Shown: positions 54,626-64,000 of the stretch, one piece after another | How positions within the stretch are numbered: position 1 is the first letter of the stretch | Layout of the letters: every line of letters starts with the position of its first letter | Origin: Phlebopus portentosus | Taxonomy: Eukaryota; Basidiomycota; Agaricomycetes; Boletales; Boletinellaceae | Direction: 5' to 3' | Length of the DNA: 64,000 nt | NCBI GenBank assembly: GCA_037892935.1 | Contig: JAYXKI010000001.1 | Location: 3,472,001-3,536,000, forward strand | Translations under genes and position numbers: made by a program | The notes under the pieces: model-generated | Told to the model about the DNA's origin: nothing | Databases searched by the model: none | The model's input: the letters and a program-made list of their open reading frames with translations, nothing else

Positions 54626-55129
54626 AAAGCTTTACACTTTGCAACTAGCTAAAGAAAGAACTTTTTTTTATAAAAAAATAGTACCATATATGAATAACAA
54701 ACATTTATCTGATCATCACAAGGTATCAGAGGTTAGCAAATGCCAAAGCAATCTGCATGTATTCACAAATATTTACATGTAATAACCAGTAGGATCTGCT
54801 GTTGTCAGAGCTGCAAATACAATAGAATTTACAATAAAATGCACTCCTACTTTGACTTTAAATTCCTACCTCTATATTTTATGTATTACTCTGAAACTTT
54901 GTAGAACATATGTTATGATATACAAAAACAACTTAGGCTTAAAATTTCGAGAATTGCAAAATTATAGAAAATAAAAGAAAGATCTTGCCTTGCAGACAGT
55001 GAACAGAAAATCAAGCTCCATAGACCCATTACTTACATTGATCCATAAAATGAAAAAAGAATGATGATTTTTGGTTGTGTGGTTGCAATTTACTAATCTG
55101 ATGACTGAGAGAAACAGCAGAGATTCTTA
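54626..55129. other. AT-rich, CpG-free spacer
   Basis: No frame or motif recognised. It includes a T-run followed by an A-run near 54660-54680, possibly the tail of the tRNA-like element. Confidence 0.45.
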
Positions 55130-55131
55130 TA

Positions 55132-55382
55132 CAGTCAATAACAAAAGTATTACACCACCCAAGAAAAATTCATAACTTTCTCAAAACTCATCATTTCTTA
55201 GCTCTGTAAATTGGTAGTTATAGTGTAGCTTCTTTCAAATAAGACTGTTTTTTGTCTGAGAAAAAATGTCAAAAATTGAGAGAAGCTACACTATAACTAC
55301 CAATTTACAGAGCTAAGAAATGATGAGTTTTGAGAAAGTTATGAATTTTTCTTGGGTGGTGTAATACTTTTGTCACTAACTG
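55132..55382. mobile_element. Foldback MITE with about 105-bp inverted arms
   Basis: It starts CAGTCAATAACAAAAG and ends CTTTTGTCACTAACTG, with TA on each side (55130-55131, 55383-55384). The arms pair almost perfectly over about 105 bases (left about 55132-55239, right about 55276-55382) around a loop of about 36 bases. The ends (CAGT...ACAAAAGTATTACACCACC) look like Tc1/mariner terminal repeats. There is no coding capacity. Near-perfect arms in a heavily mutated region suggest a more recent arrival than its surroundings. Confidence 0.85.
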
Positions 55383-55384
55383 TA

Positions 55385-55704
55385 TATAATTACTCAGGTA
55401 TTCGGATGGCTTTCAATTAGTGTGTAGAACGGACTCCGAAGCCCGACTCGGAGGCAACGACGAGCAGCACTGGAAGTCAATGAAGAAATTCTATGAATTC
55501 ATCCAGCCACACTAGCACACAGTAGATAGGACAATATTTACGCAAGTCTGACAAAACAAATATAGAGCGAAGACGAAGTAAGGCACATTCCGCGATAGAT
55601 AGCGAAAGTACACGAATTAATTTGTTAGATGATAGATTAACCAATAAGTTATATACCGCAAATGTCGAGATAGTATTGCAAACGCATACAATGGCGCATG
55701 TATG
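55385..55704. other. 3' flank of the P450 gene, no gene recognised
   Basis: Base composition returns to that of the host gene regions at about 55430. No transcribed feature beyond the P450 3' end is recognised. Confidence 0.5.
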
Positions 55705-57820
55705 TCAAGCATTGTACCTGGAGACCCTCAGAGGAAGCGCAGAGCCACTCCCGAGCCTATCCTTGACGTAAGGACGAGTAACAATAGTGTTGTATTTGCG
55801 GATTTCTGCAGCAGGTGCAAACACGAAATGTGGGAGCAACGCCGCGAGGAAGACTTTCATCTCGAGGAGAGAAAAGCGCCATCCGATACATGCGTGTGGC
55901 CCGAATGTGAAGGACATGACGTTTGCTAACCCTGGATGATGTGTAGCATTTGCCGATAATGAGAACCATCGGTCAGGCCTATAGGTCGTGAAGTGAGTCA
56001 ATTGGTATGAAGAATCTAAAAAATAAACCAACCTAAAGACCAATGCATCTTCTCCCCATATGTCCTTGCTGTAATTCAGGCCTTCGATAGGTATATGAAC
56101 ATAGCTCCCTTTCCGAATATGGACCTCTCTCGCGAACTCGTTCGTGCGAAGCATGATGGGCTCGCTGAGCGGGATAACTTCATCTTTCATAGCCACGCGT
56201 ATCGTTCCGTGGGCAGGCGGTGCGAACCGCAGCGTTTCGCGGACAACAGCATCTAAGAAGGGGAGGCTATCGAGAGCGTCGACGTAACCTGTCCTGCTAG
56301 ATGAATCAGCATGGCATGTAGCGAATTCTTCGCGCAATCGAGTTTGGACCTCGGGATTCAGGGCTAGGCAATACAGAGCCCAAGAGATGGCAACATTTGT
56401 CGTATCTGAGCCAGCAAACTGGATGGCGACAATCGATTTCAGCTGTGATTAGTTGTTGTACGAAGAGGAACGTACCAAGAATGTCGAAATTTGGTCTAGG
56501 AGCTCCGAGTCGGAAAGCCTTGTTGAGGGATCTTCCGAAAGGTTTGCTTTAACTGTCATATTTGAGAGTAAGTTGCAAGCGAACCCTGCAAGCTCAGACT
56601 TACTCAGTAAAGAAAGAATGTCTTTGTCCCAAATGTCCTTTGGCGTCGCGATCCGCGCCAGGAGGGCTTGCTTTTTACTCTTGATGATTTCTTCACCTTT
56701 CCTTTTAATTATCTTGAGTGCGGCATTTCGTCTCCTTAGGCCTTCGTCTGGGAGGAGTTTCTCGATAATGGGGAAGAACAGTTCTGCGATTCGTTTGAAG
56801 TCGGGTCCATTTTCAACTGAGTGAAAGAGAATGCGATATGCAAGATAGACTTCCTCCGTCTCCGTCTCGAGTGCTCGAAAAGCGTAATCGAAACCTGTAA
56901 GTCCGATGACATCAAGAGTTGCACGCAGCACCCAATGGGTGATATCGATAATCGCTCCTTTATTTGCAGATTTTTCCAAACACTCGATACCAGCCTCGTC
57001 TTTCGTTGGTTGCTGCTCCTGGAGTTCTGCAATGATGAAATCCCATTTGCTTCTTTGTCCATCATCTACCATCGGGAGCCATCTGTCTCTTAGTTCTTCC
57101 GCCTGCAGTAAGTCAGTATTGGGTTTAATAAAAATACCGCATTGCTAACGACCTTCTGGAACATAACTGGTGCAAGATCCTTCAAAGCGTTGGATGTGAA
57201 TGCAGGAGCCATGATCCTCCGTTGTATCCTATGCTTCTCGCCTTCCGTAGCGAAGACACCTTGAATGGGAAATTGACATCGCGAATGACGATGTCAAGGA
57301 GAAATCATACCTTGACCGAGTAATTGGCTAAGAAGTCTGCGCGTTTGCCACGGTCTCTCGAATGTCTGGGAATTGAGCACATACGAAAGCGCTCGAAGAT
57401 CGAACGTCATGAGCCGGTAGTCATGCTATTGAATAGTAAGCCTCCTGTGAAGCTCGAGCAGATGAAACCACATACTGCTCCGAAACCATGGTAGCGGAAT
57501 GTCTTGCCAAATCGCTTAATCCAATCTTCATGAGTTTGGGGAGTTCGTTCAGGATCCATGACCTCATTGAAATGATTGGATAATCGAGAAGCATCAGGAC
57601 CAGGCAGATGCCTCAAGGGATCGAAAGGCGGAGCGATCAAGTACAGATTGATTATCCACCAGAGTCCGCGGAATAGCTGCACGAGCACGCATAGAGCAAC
57701 AACCTTTACACCATATTCAAGCCCACGGATCAGCGTCTCAATCATGTCGACCGCCGTCTTACACAGCAACCAAGACCAAAACCCGACCGGTAGCGAAACG
57801 GACGAGTGAGCGGAAGTCAA
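55705..57820 (-). CDS. Cytochrome P450 monooxygenase
   Basis: A membrane-anchored haem enzyme of the endoplasmic reticulum; substrate unknown. The N-terminus has a hydrophobic anchor (VVALCVLVQLFRGLWWIINL) and a Pro-rich hinge (APPFDPLRHLPGP). The first exon starts at 57820 or, equally possible, at Met 57747. Later exons give RRLLSQLLGQ, HRIQRRIMAPAF (C-helix), VIGLTGFDYAF, the I-helix motif IQFAGSDTT (about 56420), the K-helix ExxR in AVVRETLRFAPP, PDRWF and the haem loop FTFGPHACIGWRF with its Cys ligand (about 55890). It ends LRVSRYNA at 55705. About six introns are inferred. The haem loop and PPAHG...R motifs resemble fungal families with CYP4/CYP52-like loops; I do not assign a CYP number. 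The promoter side faces the SLC33A1-like gene, with a MITE between. Confidence 0.9.
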
Positions 57821-57946
57821 GAGGCGAAGTAGAAGGCGGCTTGCTGTCCATGGCCATGGTATATATAACAGGTCGCAGTGAAAATGTCAGGTCAGGAGTT
57901 CCGCCAACCTTAACCCTAGGTGCCCCTTTTTAGCCTTTCCTTTATA

Positions 57947-58157
57947 CAGGTGGGTACAAAAAGTCTTCGGCCCCCCCATTTATGGAAGGTGATTTGCATG
58001 CCTTCTCGGGAAACAAACAACAGCGAAACGAGGAGATCCCTCACCTTTGCCGATATGAGCAAGTTGGTGAGTGCTATCCGACGCTTATAGTACCAGATAG
58101 AGCACGCAAATCCTCCTTCCTAAAGCAGGGGGGCCGAAGACTTAATGTACCCACCTG
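57947..58157. mobile_element. TA-flanked MITE (family 1, copy b)
   Basis: It begins CAGGTGGGTACAAAAAG and ends TAATGTACCCACCTG, with TA at 57945-57946 and 58158-58159. The arms share GGGTACA, AAGTCTTCGG and GATTTGC(A/G)TGC, and match the ends of 50806-51080. It lies between two divergent host genes, 126 bp from the P450 start and 285 bp before the transporter start, so it may affect either promoter. Confidence 0.8.
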
Positions 58158-58441
58158 TACCAAATTTTTTAATGTTGCCACAATTTCCTTCCTTCCTTCC
58201 AATTCCGACTGTACATGAGCAGGATACATTTTTCCAGAACGAAGGAATCTTTATAGCGAGTTCTCTGCTGCCTAGCAGCGGGTGCGCAGCATAAAAGGCT
58301 CAACTCGGGTTGCTATTGGAGGACGGATATCAGATCAGCAACGGTTGACTTTCCAAAAACGCGTAAGACACGTACACGTACGCGATTCTGGTCTGGCCGC
58401 CGTTTGTAGGCAAAGCTCACCTTAATCCCCTCTCGCCGCTC

Positions 58442-60885
58442 ATGTCAGTCCCTGACAACAACTCTGTCAAGCTCTCTTCATCAAATAAATCTTCGAGACA
58501 GCGTCGCAAGAACAAGGATAAGCCTTCGCTCTCTCCAGATCCAAACTCGAAGCATATGCCAAAAAATCACAAGTACCCCGCCTTGTCATCCTCCTTGGAA
58601 CTAGAAGGTATTCAGATTCCGCCACGAACTCCGAGAGGAGGCTATGGTTCCGACGATGCGGATGCCATAGATGAGGTAGAGCTGAGTCTGCTGAACGAGA
58701 ATGAGCGTAGGGCGGCAGCAGCGGGCGGGATGGATTCGCCTCCCTCAAAATCTAAGCACGGCGTATCAGCCAAGGACAAGCGTGGGATGGCATTGCTTGT
58801 CGTTCTATGTGAGTCCATGTCGTCTTATACCTTCCGTTGAATACTAACCGAACTTCTAAAGATCTCATCCAAGGGGTTCCTGTAGGCTTAGGTGTTTCTT
58901 CTCTCGCAAGGATTCTGTTGCTAACTTATCCGTTGCGTTGCTCAGCTTGGCCTCGCCCTAGGCTCTGTTCCATTCCTTCTACGAGAACACTTGTCATATT
59001 CCCAGCTTGGGACGTTCGCTCTCGCTCAATATCCTTACTCACTCAAATTGCTATGGTCACCTATAATAGATTCTTGTTTCTTCTCGGGTGTAGGCAGGAG
59101 GAAATCATGGATTATACCCATGCAACTAATCATTGGCACTCTTATGCTCTGGATTGCGAACAATGTAGAGGTGCTTCTGGAGACTGTACGGAAATTTGTT
59201 TATATGCTTTAGATTTTTCTCACCAAGTTTGTTACAGCCAGCAGAGAACATCAACAAGCTCACATTCATTTTCACTTCGCTCGTTTTTCTATCTGCAACG
59301 CAAGGTGTGTGCTTTCAGTATTGAAATAGATGACAGAAGGCTGAATGAGAGCATCAGACATCGCGGTTGATGGCTGGGCCCTCACGCTTCTGTCTCATGA
59401 AAACCTATCGTATGCTTCCACCTGTCAAACAATCGGTCTTAATACTGGATACTTTGCATCGTTCACCGTGTTTCTGGCCCTCAATAGTGAAGCATTCGCG
59501 TTCGTTCTTCCCCCCGATCCTGTTTCGCGTTTACTCAAATGTTCCACAGATCAAAGTATGGGTTTCCGGTCCTCTCACTATCATCTTACTTGAAGTTCTG
59601 GACTGTCGTTTGTTATTCTGTCACTGTGTGGCTTTTATTTGCGAAGAAGGAAGATAAACCATCCGCAGACGATGAAGACATGGACCTCGTGAAAGTCTAC
59701 AGAGTCATCTGGCGCATATGCAAGCTTCCGCGTGAGCATTATACACTCGATGTCAACATCATCACGTTTATTTACTGTTTCGTTCCAGATGTTCAATCTC
59801 TCCTACTACTGCACTTCGTTGCTAAAGTCGGATTCCAGGCGAACGAGGGCGTAACCTCCCTCAAGCTAGTCGAAAAGGGACTCGGGCGAGAGGATCTCAG
59901 CATTGCGGTGCTCATTGATTTCCCGTGTCAGATTCTCGCAGGATATCTCACCGCACGCTGGTCTATGGGTGACAAGCCCCTACGTCCGTGGCTCGCCGCA
60001 GGCTGGGTGCGTTTAGGATTCGCGGCAATATGGACAATCATAGTTGCAAAATTTCCCGGGCCAACTATCGGCTACTCATATTTCGCATTCCTTGTGGCAA
60101 TGACGGTCCTGCAGGGCTTCTCAAAGTGCGTCTTCTTTCAGGTAACCCGAATTAGGGGTAAAAACCCTTTTTTCTTCGATCGCCGTAGCACGATCCAGTT
60201 TGTCGGCATCAGCGCATTCCATACTCGCATATCAGACCCGCTCATTGGAGGAACGTATATGACGGTGCGTTTCAAGCCCGAGATCTTCAATTTCATAATC
60301 TTGCTGCATTTAGTCTATTCGAAATTCTTACCTGTTTCTGTGAACCCATAGCTTCTAAACACGTTCACGAATCTTGGTGGCACATGGCCACGATACTTCG
60401 TCTTGAAAGGCGTCGATTTCTTTACTGTTGCTACTTGTAAGATCTCCGAAGGAGGAAGTGAAACGATTTTAGAAGGTACGTCCGATCATGTGTTCGCCCG
60501 CCCACCAGAATTTCGTCTGGGAACCGTGGCGAACTCGAGATCTTGGCTCATGCGTCTGACTGATGTCTTCCCTTGTATCATCTGTGCTTAATCCCACCAC
60601 ATAATCAGCGAGCGAATGCGTGTCGGACCTGGGTAAGGCACACTGCGCGGATCTAGGCGGGACGTGTGTAACGGAGCGAGACGGATATTACATCGTTTCA
60701 GTGGTATGCGTTGTACTTGGGGTGATAATCCTGTCAAGCTTTGCTGCACCTACGGCCCGGCGTTTACAAGGTGAGTGTGACCTAGCCCCGAGTCGGAATT
60801 GGGAACCGTTGCTTATGAGCGATCGAATTTCTTCGCAGCTTTGCCTACGAGCAAGTGGCGTGTGGCTTCTGCGGGAGGGTTGTGA
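58442..60885 (+). CDS. Acetyl-CoA transporter (SLC33A1/AT-1 family)
   Basis: A multi-pass endomembrane protein of the major facilitator type that carries acetyl-CoA into the ER/Golgi lumen. Exon 1 (58442-58808) encodes a disordered N-terminus (MSVPDNNSVKLSSSN) and the first membrane segment, continuing into YLIQGVPVGLG (exon 2, 58862-58891). Exon 3 (from 58962) reads SVPFLLREHLSYSQLGTFAL, AQYPYSLKLLWSPIIDSCFF and VGRRKSWIIPMQL, typical of the family. Further exons give TFIFTSLVFLSATQ, DIAVDGWALTLLSHENLSYA, FWTVVCYSVTVWLLF and IDFPCQILAGYLTARWSMGD. The last exons include a Cys-rich loop (CADLGGTCVTERDGYYI) and a final helix. The protein ends at 60885 after SKWRVASAGGL. About nine introns. Expression direction is away from the P450 gene. 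Confidence 0.88.
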
Positions 60886-62485
60886 TCGGAGGAGACTTCT
60901 TGGAAATTCAGCTTTTGCTATTTGCTATCGGATTAATATTCTATTTATACATCGATAATTGCAAGCAAAGCGCACTTAAAGATCATATTACCACTGTACG
61001 ATGTCGGAAGTGGGGCAAGCCATGATTTGCATGATATTTCCATTTCCGTCGCTCGTTGCAAGTCAAAAACTCAAGTCGAGTTCTGGCCGATTCCATCGGA
61101 TACACATTATTCACCTTTGCGCTCTTGAGGTCCATTGACTTCCATTGATTATTAACTTAATTCCGTCTGATGATACTACGGAGCAGAAGAAAAAGGCTTA
61201 TACAACAGTCAAACACGTCTGGCCTGAACATTGTTGCTCGCATCATAGTATCATTGTGGGCACGAGGGACGGAGATTATACGATTCGTTGAAGCTCACTG
61301 AATCGTAAGAAATGAACTGGGCAGAATGAAATGTGCGGTGCGGAGGTGCTGCCTGAGCGAGCGCTCTTTTGATGCGTACGTGATTCTTCGGCTCGGCTCG
61401 GTTAAGCTTCGGCACGAGCCGCGCGTTCACGGCAAGGTCTACAGTCATCTCACCATGAGTCCGATTCTGAGTCATCCCTTCTCCTAGGTGACCGTGTTTT
61501 GTTTTGACTCGAAACACAAAACATACGTAAAAGAAAGCTGAATCTGTGTGGATTCTTCGACGTGGTCTCCTTTCGCGGGAGTGAAGAATCACGTAGGGGA
61601 AGTGCTACGATTTCGCGCCAAGATTCCGCGTTTCCTACCTAGCAGTGTAGGCGCAGGCAACCTGCATTCCCTGGCCAGGAGGCTTGGTTTGACCCTGCAG
61701 GTGCTTGTCAGCGACCGACTGCATCCTCCAATCATCACCTGCAAGGCTCTGAGTCATGGTCACTTCTGTACTTCCGATACGTCGCACTACGCTACATCAC
61801 CCATGGATCGACATTTTATTCACATTCATAATCCCCTATTCGCTTGGCTTTGTCATGCGCTCGGTGTGTTCTCCCTCGCCTTCGTCAGCGTATCTGTATC
61901 TGCCGTCTGACTTGCGTATACACTCTCCTATCAAAACTGTTCCGGTGATTCATCACTGATCTCGATCAACAATGGTGAGCTGCGAAATAACAGACAGGAT
62001 GGAGATAGAACTATGATCTAATCAGTGCATCTTACAAGTACAGATTGGTGCGGTGCGGTGCGATGCGCGATTAGCCAATATGCACTACGCAGCGTCGCAA
62101 GCCTCAATAATACAAGGCATGGCTTTCGTTTCATTCTCGGCATGCCCGAATTCGGCTAGATAACCGTAACACGCTGTGGCTATGGCCCTCCGGCGTCTCT
62201 ACCACAAACAAATAATCAAGATGCGTCCTGATCCCGCTGCGCATTTCTCTGTGCGGATATATAGTCGGACTCCTTTCCACAGATGGCTTGGTACCCGCCT
62301 GCCCCCCGAATGAGATAACTTCTCTCACTTTGTCGACCCGTTCCCCACCTTCACATACGGAGCTCACACTCGCCTACCCCTGATTCGTTGTCTAGCCGCG
62401 TCTGCCTCGCGCCTGTCTGCAAGTAGGCACACCTTCGCCACACAATTGACATAAACCTGTACCATTACGCGCAACTTCGGTACAT
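60886..62485. other. Intergenic region, no supported gene
   Basis: Frames at 61251-61592 (-), 61548-61910 (+) and 62131-62367 (-) have no motif, splice signals or start context that supports a gene. Short direct repeats (GGTGCGGTGCGGTGCGATGCG near 62049-62069) and a GGCTCGGCTCGG repeat near 61391 occur. TATATAG appears near 62258 on the plus strand, about 230 bp upstream of the next gene. Confidence 0.5.
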
Positions 62486-63203
62486 ATGTGTTCCCCAAAA
62501 ACCTCGAAACCGGCGTCGCCTCCGCCACCAGGCTTTCCGCGTATATATGAATTCATGCGTGTCTTCCTTCGCCGACGCGATGCCCCATGGGAGGTAGTCG
62601 ACTACAAACACGTCCAACCTGTTCCAACGTTCTTCGATGATGAAGGTTAGTTACTCCCTTTCCTTCCATACTCAACATGCCACATACATCCCAGCATCAC
62701 ACATCGTTCTATGATCATCACGTCTTTCTATTTCTATGTCATGATCTAACATCAAACAATTTGTTCTACAGATGTTGATATTCTCCATGTATCCGCGGGC
62801 GAAACGCGGGGAACTTATGTGTTTGAACTGCACACTGGTTCCGCTAGCAAGCGACCAGGAAGGACAACCACACGAATTGATACGGTAGTCGACAGCGAGC
62901 ATAGACGCAAAGCCCTCATTTTTGCTCGTAAGCAGCTTCTTGCGGAGGTTGCGAAGAAGGATTGCAATATGCTATTACTTGAAGGGTGCGTGCATGACTC
63001 ATCTCAATTCTAATATAACTCGCGCGTTTACTGACTCCGCATCTTCACTTGTGACTTGAAACAGATGGTGTCTAACGGTCCTCCGGAAAGGCAAACGCAT
63101 CCGAATTGAGGTGCAATACAACGGCCGCGGCGCTTTAGCGATTGGAAAACCAGATCTTGCGGAACGGCATCCACCTTTCATCGAACTGCTGGGACGAGTG
63201 TAG
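62486..63203 (+). CDS. Small orphan protein, three exons, 170 residues
   Basis: Exons 62486-62645, 62772-62985 and 63065-63203 join in frame with GT-AG introns (donors GTTAGT and GTGCGT, acceptors CTACAG and AAACAG). The product starts MCSPKTSKPASPPPPGF, contains RIYEFMRVFLRRRDAPWEVV, a beta-rich stretch DVDILHVSAGETRGTYVFEL, a basic segment GSASKRPGRTTTRIDT, a helix RRKALIFARKQLLAEVAKK, and ends with RIRIEVQYNGRGALAIG and PFIELLGRV. No signal peptide or membrane segment is visible. I do not recognise the family. The hydrophobic beta pattern with a Lys/Arg-rich helix suggests a folded small protein. The consistent splicing and long in-frame exons support it as real. Confidence 0.65.
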
Positions 63204-64000
63204 GTGGCGAAGGAAACGAAGAGATTAAGAGCACAAGGCGTCTAACTGCGACAATGCGTCAACTGCGTTTCAATAGCTTCCCTGCCATCGGCGATGCATC
63301 TCGCTACATCACGGATTCCAATTACGGAACATCACACGAATGACGGCATGCCGGGTTAAGAGGCATTGATGGTTCTGCCATCTGCTTCTGCGAGATCGCA
63401 GTAGAGTCCTAAGCCAGAGGCACTTTGCCCGCAGTGCTATTCCCATCGGCTACGGGACCGTGCAGTGCCAGAATTGGCCCGCGCGCATCATGAAATTACC
63501 TGTGGGCGCTACCACGTTACATACATCATGGTCCAACGCTACGCAATCGTGGGAATTGCCGAGATTCGACATCAAAATATTCGCCTTTACAAAATATTCG
63601 CCTTTACACGATCCTATCGACCTACGCAGGCAAGAGAGCATCAATCGGTACAACCCAGCGCCATTCCTTTTTCTTGGTCTTGCATATCATCGTTTCTTCG
63701 CTGACGAAATTATCCATTCCATCCCATTTCTAACGCCGTTTCTCCCGACGTATTTACCCGCAAGTATCTCCTGTGTACCCTCACCCCCTGCATGTCATCA
63801 TCCTTCGTCCGCCGGCTTTGATAACGTGTGCAATTATTTGTAATCCTAAGAAAGTACGGTTTTGTTGTAACACCATAGAAGTATAGCCGATTTCGTAACA
63901 GTATCTTTTGTGTATGTAAGTAGAATAGCGTCAACACCGCACTGTATGAATGGACTTTAGAGAAGAGAATCAGTTTCGGTCCGATACGCACGTTTGCTCA
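63204..64000. other. No gene recognised up to window end
   Basis: Overlapping frames at 63450-63653 (-), 63460-63843 (+) and 63465-63704 (+) contradict each other and carry no motif. A direct duplication AATATTCGCCTTTACA(C/A) occurs at about 63577 and 63594. A gene could start beyond the right edge. Confidence 0.45.

Noticed and set aside
61251..61592. Minus-strand frame of 113 codons
   Set aside because: No splice-consistent extension, no motif and unremarkable codon pattern. Treated as chance.

Overview
The window looks like genomic DNA of a filamentous basidiomycete, probably Agaricomycete-like, although no single gene fixes the species. The evidence is short GT-AG introns (mostly about 45-65 nt, two of only 29 and 35 nt), a chromodomain Ty3/gypsy retrotransposon, a TOK-type potassium channel, a Puf protein, a UVRAG/Vps38-type autophagy subunit, an SLC33A1-type acetyl-CoA transporter and a fungal P450.

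Region 1, about 1-34 kb, is a nest of mobile elements. From left to right it holds: AT-rich relics; a broken DDE_3 (Tc1/mariner-like) transposase and an inverted fragment of the same element; a decayed multi-exon gene of unknown family; a solo LTR; an orphan interrupted gene behind a TATA box; four copies of a 0.8-2.2 kb repeat, here called R, with TG...CA ends (three forward, one inverted); a gypsy integrase relic; one complete chromovirus (element A, 16507-23096, with identical 5-bp target duplications and LTRs differing at one base); a decayed 5'-truncated sister (element B, 25724-31455); and an older relic (element C, 31456-33292).

Element A carries three features that go together. Its primer-binding site is an exact 11-nt complement of a stretch inside its own LTR, placed where transcription should start after the TATA box, which is the Tf1/sushi self-priming layout. 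A GGGTTTT heptamer lies in the short gag/pol overlap. It also ends in a C-terminal chromodomain. B and C decay mainly by CpG to TpG/CpA change, and the stops checked in B come from CGA codons. This suggests methylation-linked or RIP-like silencing.

Region 2, about 34-50.7 kb, is a gene-rich host block: TOK channel (-), Puf (-), UVRAG/Vps38-like (-), an acidic coiled-coil protein (+), and a SprT-like zinc metalloprotease (+). An inverted partial copy of the SprT gene's 3' end, apparently including intron sequence, lies beside the TOK gene 16 kb away.

Region 3, about 50.7-55.4 kb, is AT-rich and CpG-poor and looks like old transposon debris. It contains one TA-flanked MITE with a sister copy at 57.95 kb, a foldback MITE with about 105-bp arms, and a tRNA-Lys-like SINE candidate.

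Region 4, about 55.7-63.2 kb, holds a cytochrome P450 (-), the acetyl-CoA transporter (+) and a compact three-exon orphan gene (+). No intact tRNA, rRNA or CRISPR array was recognised.
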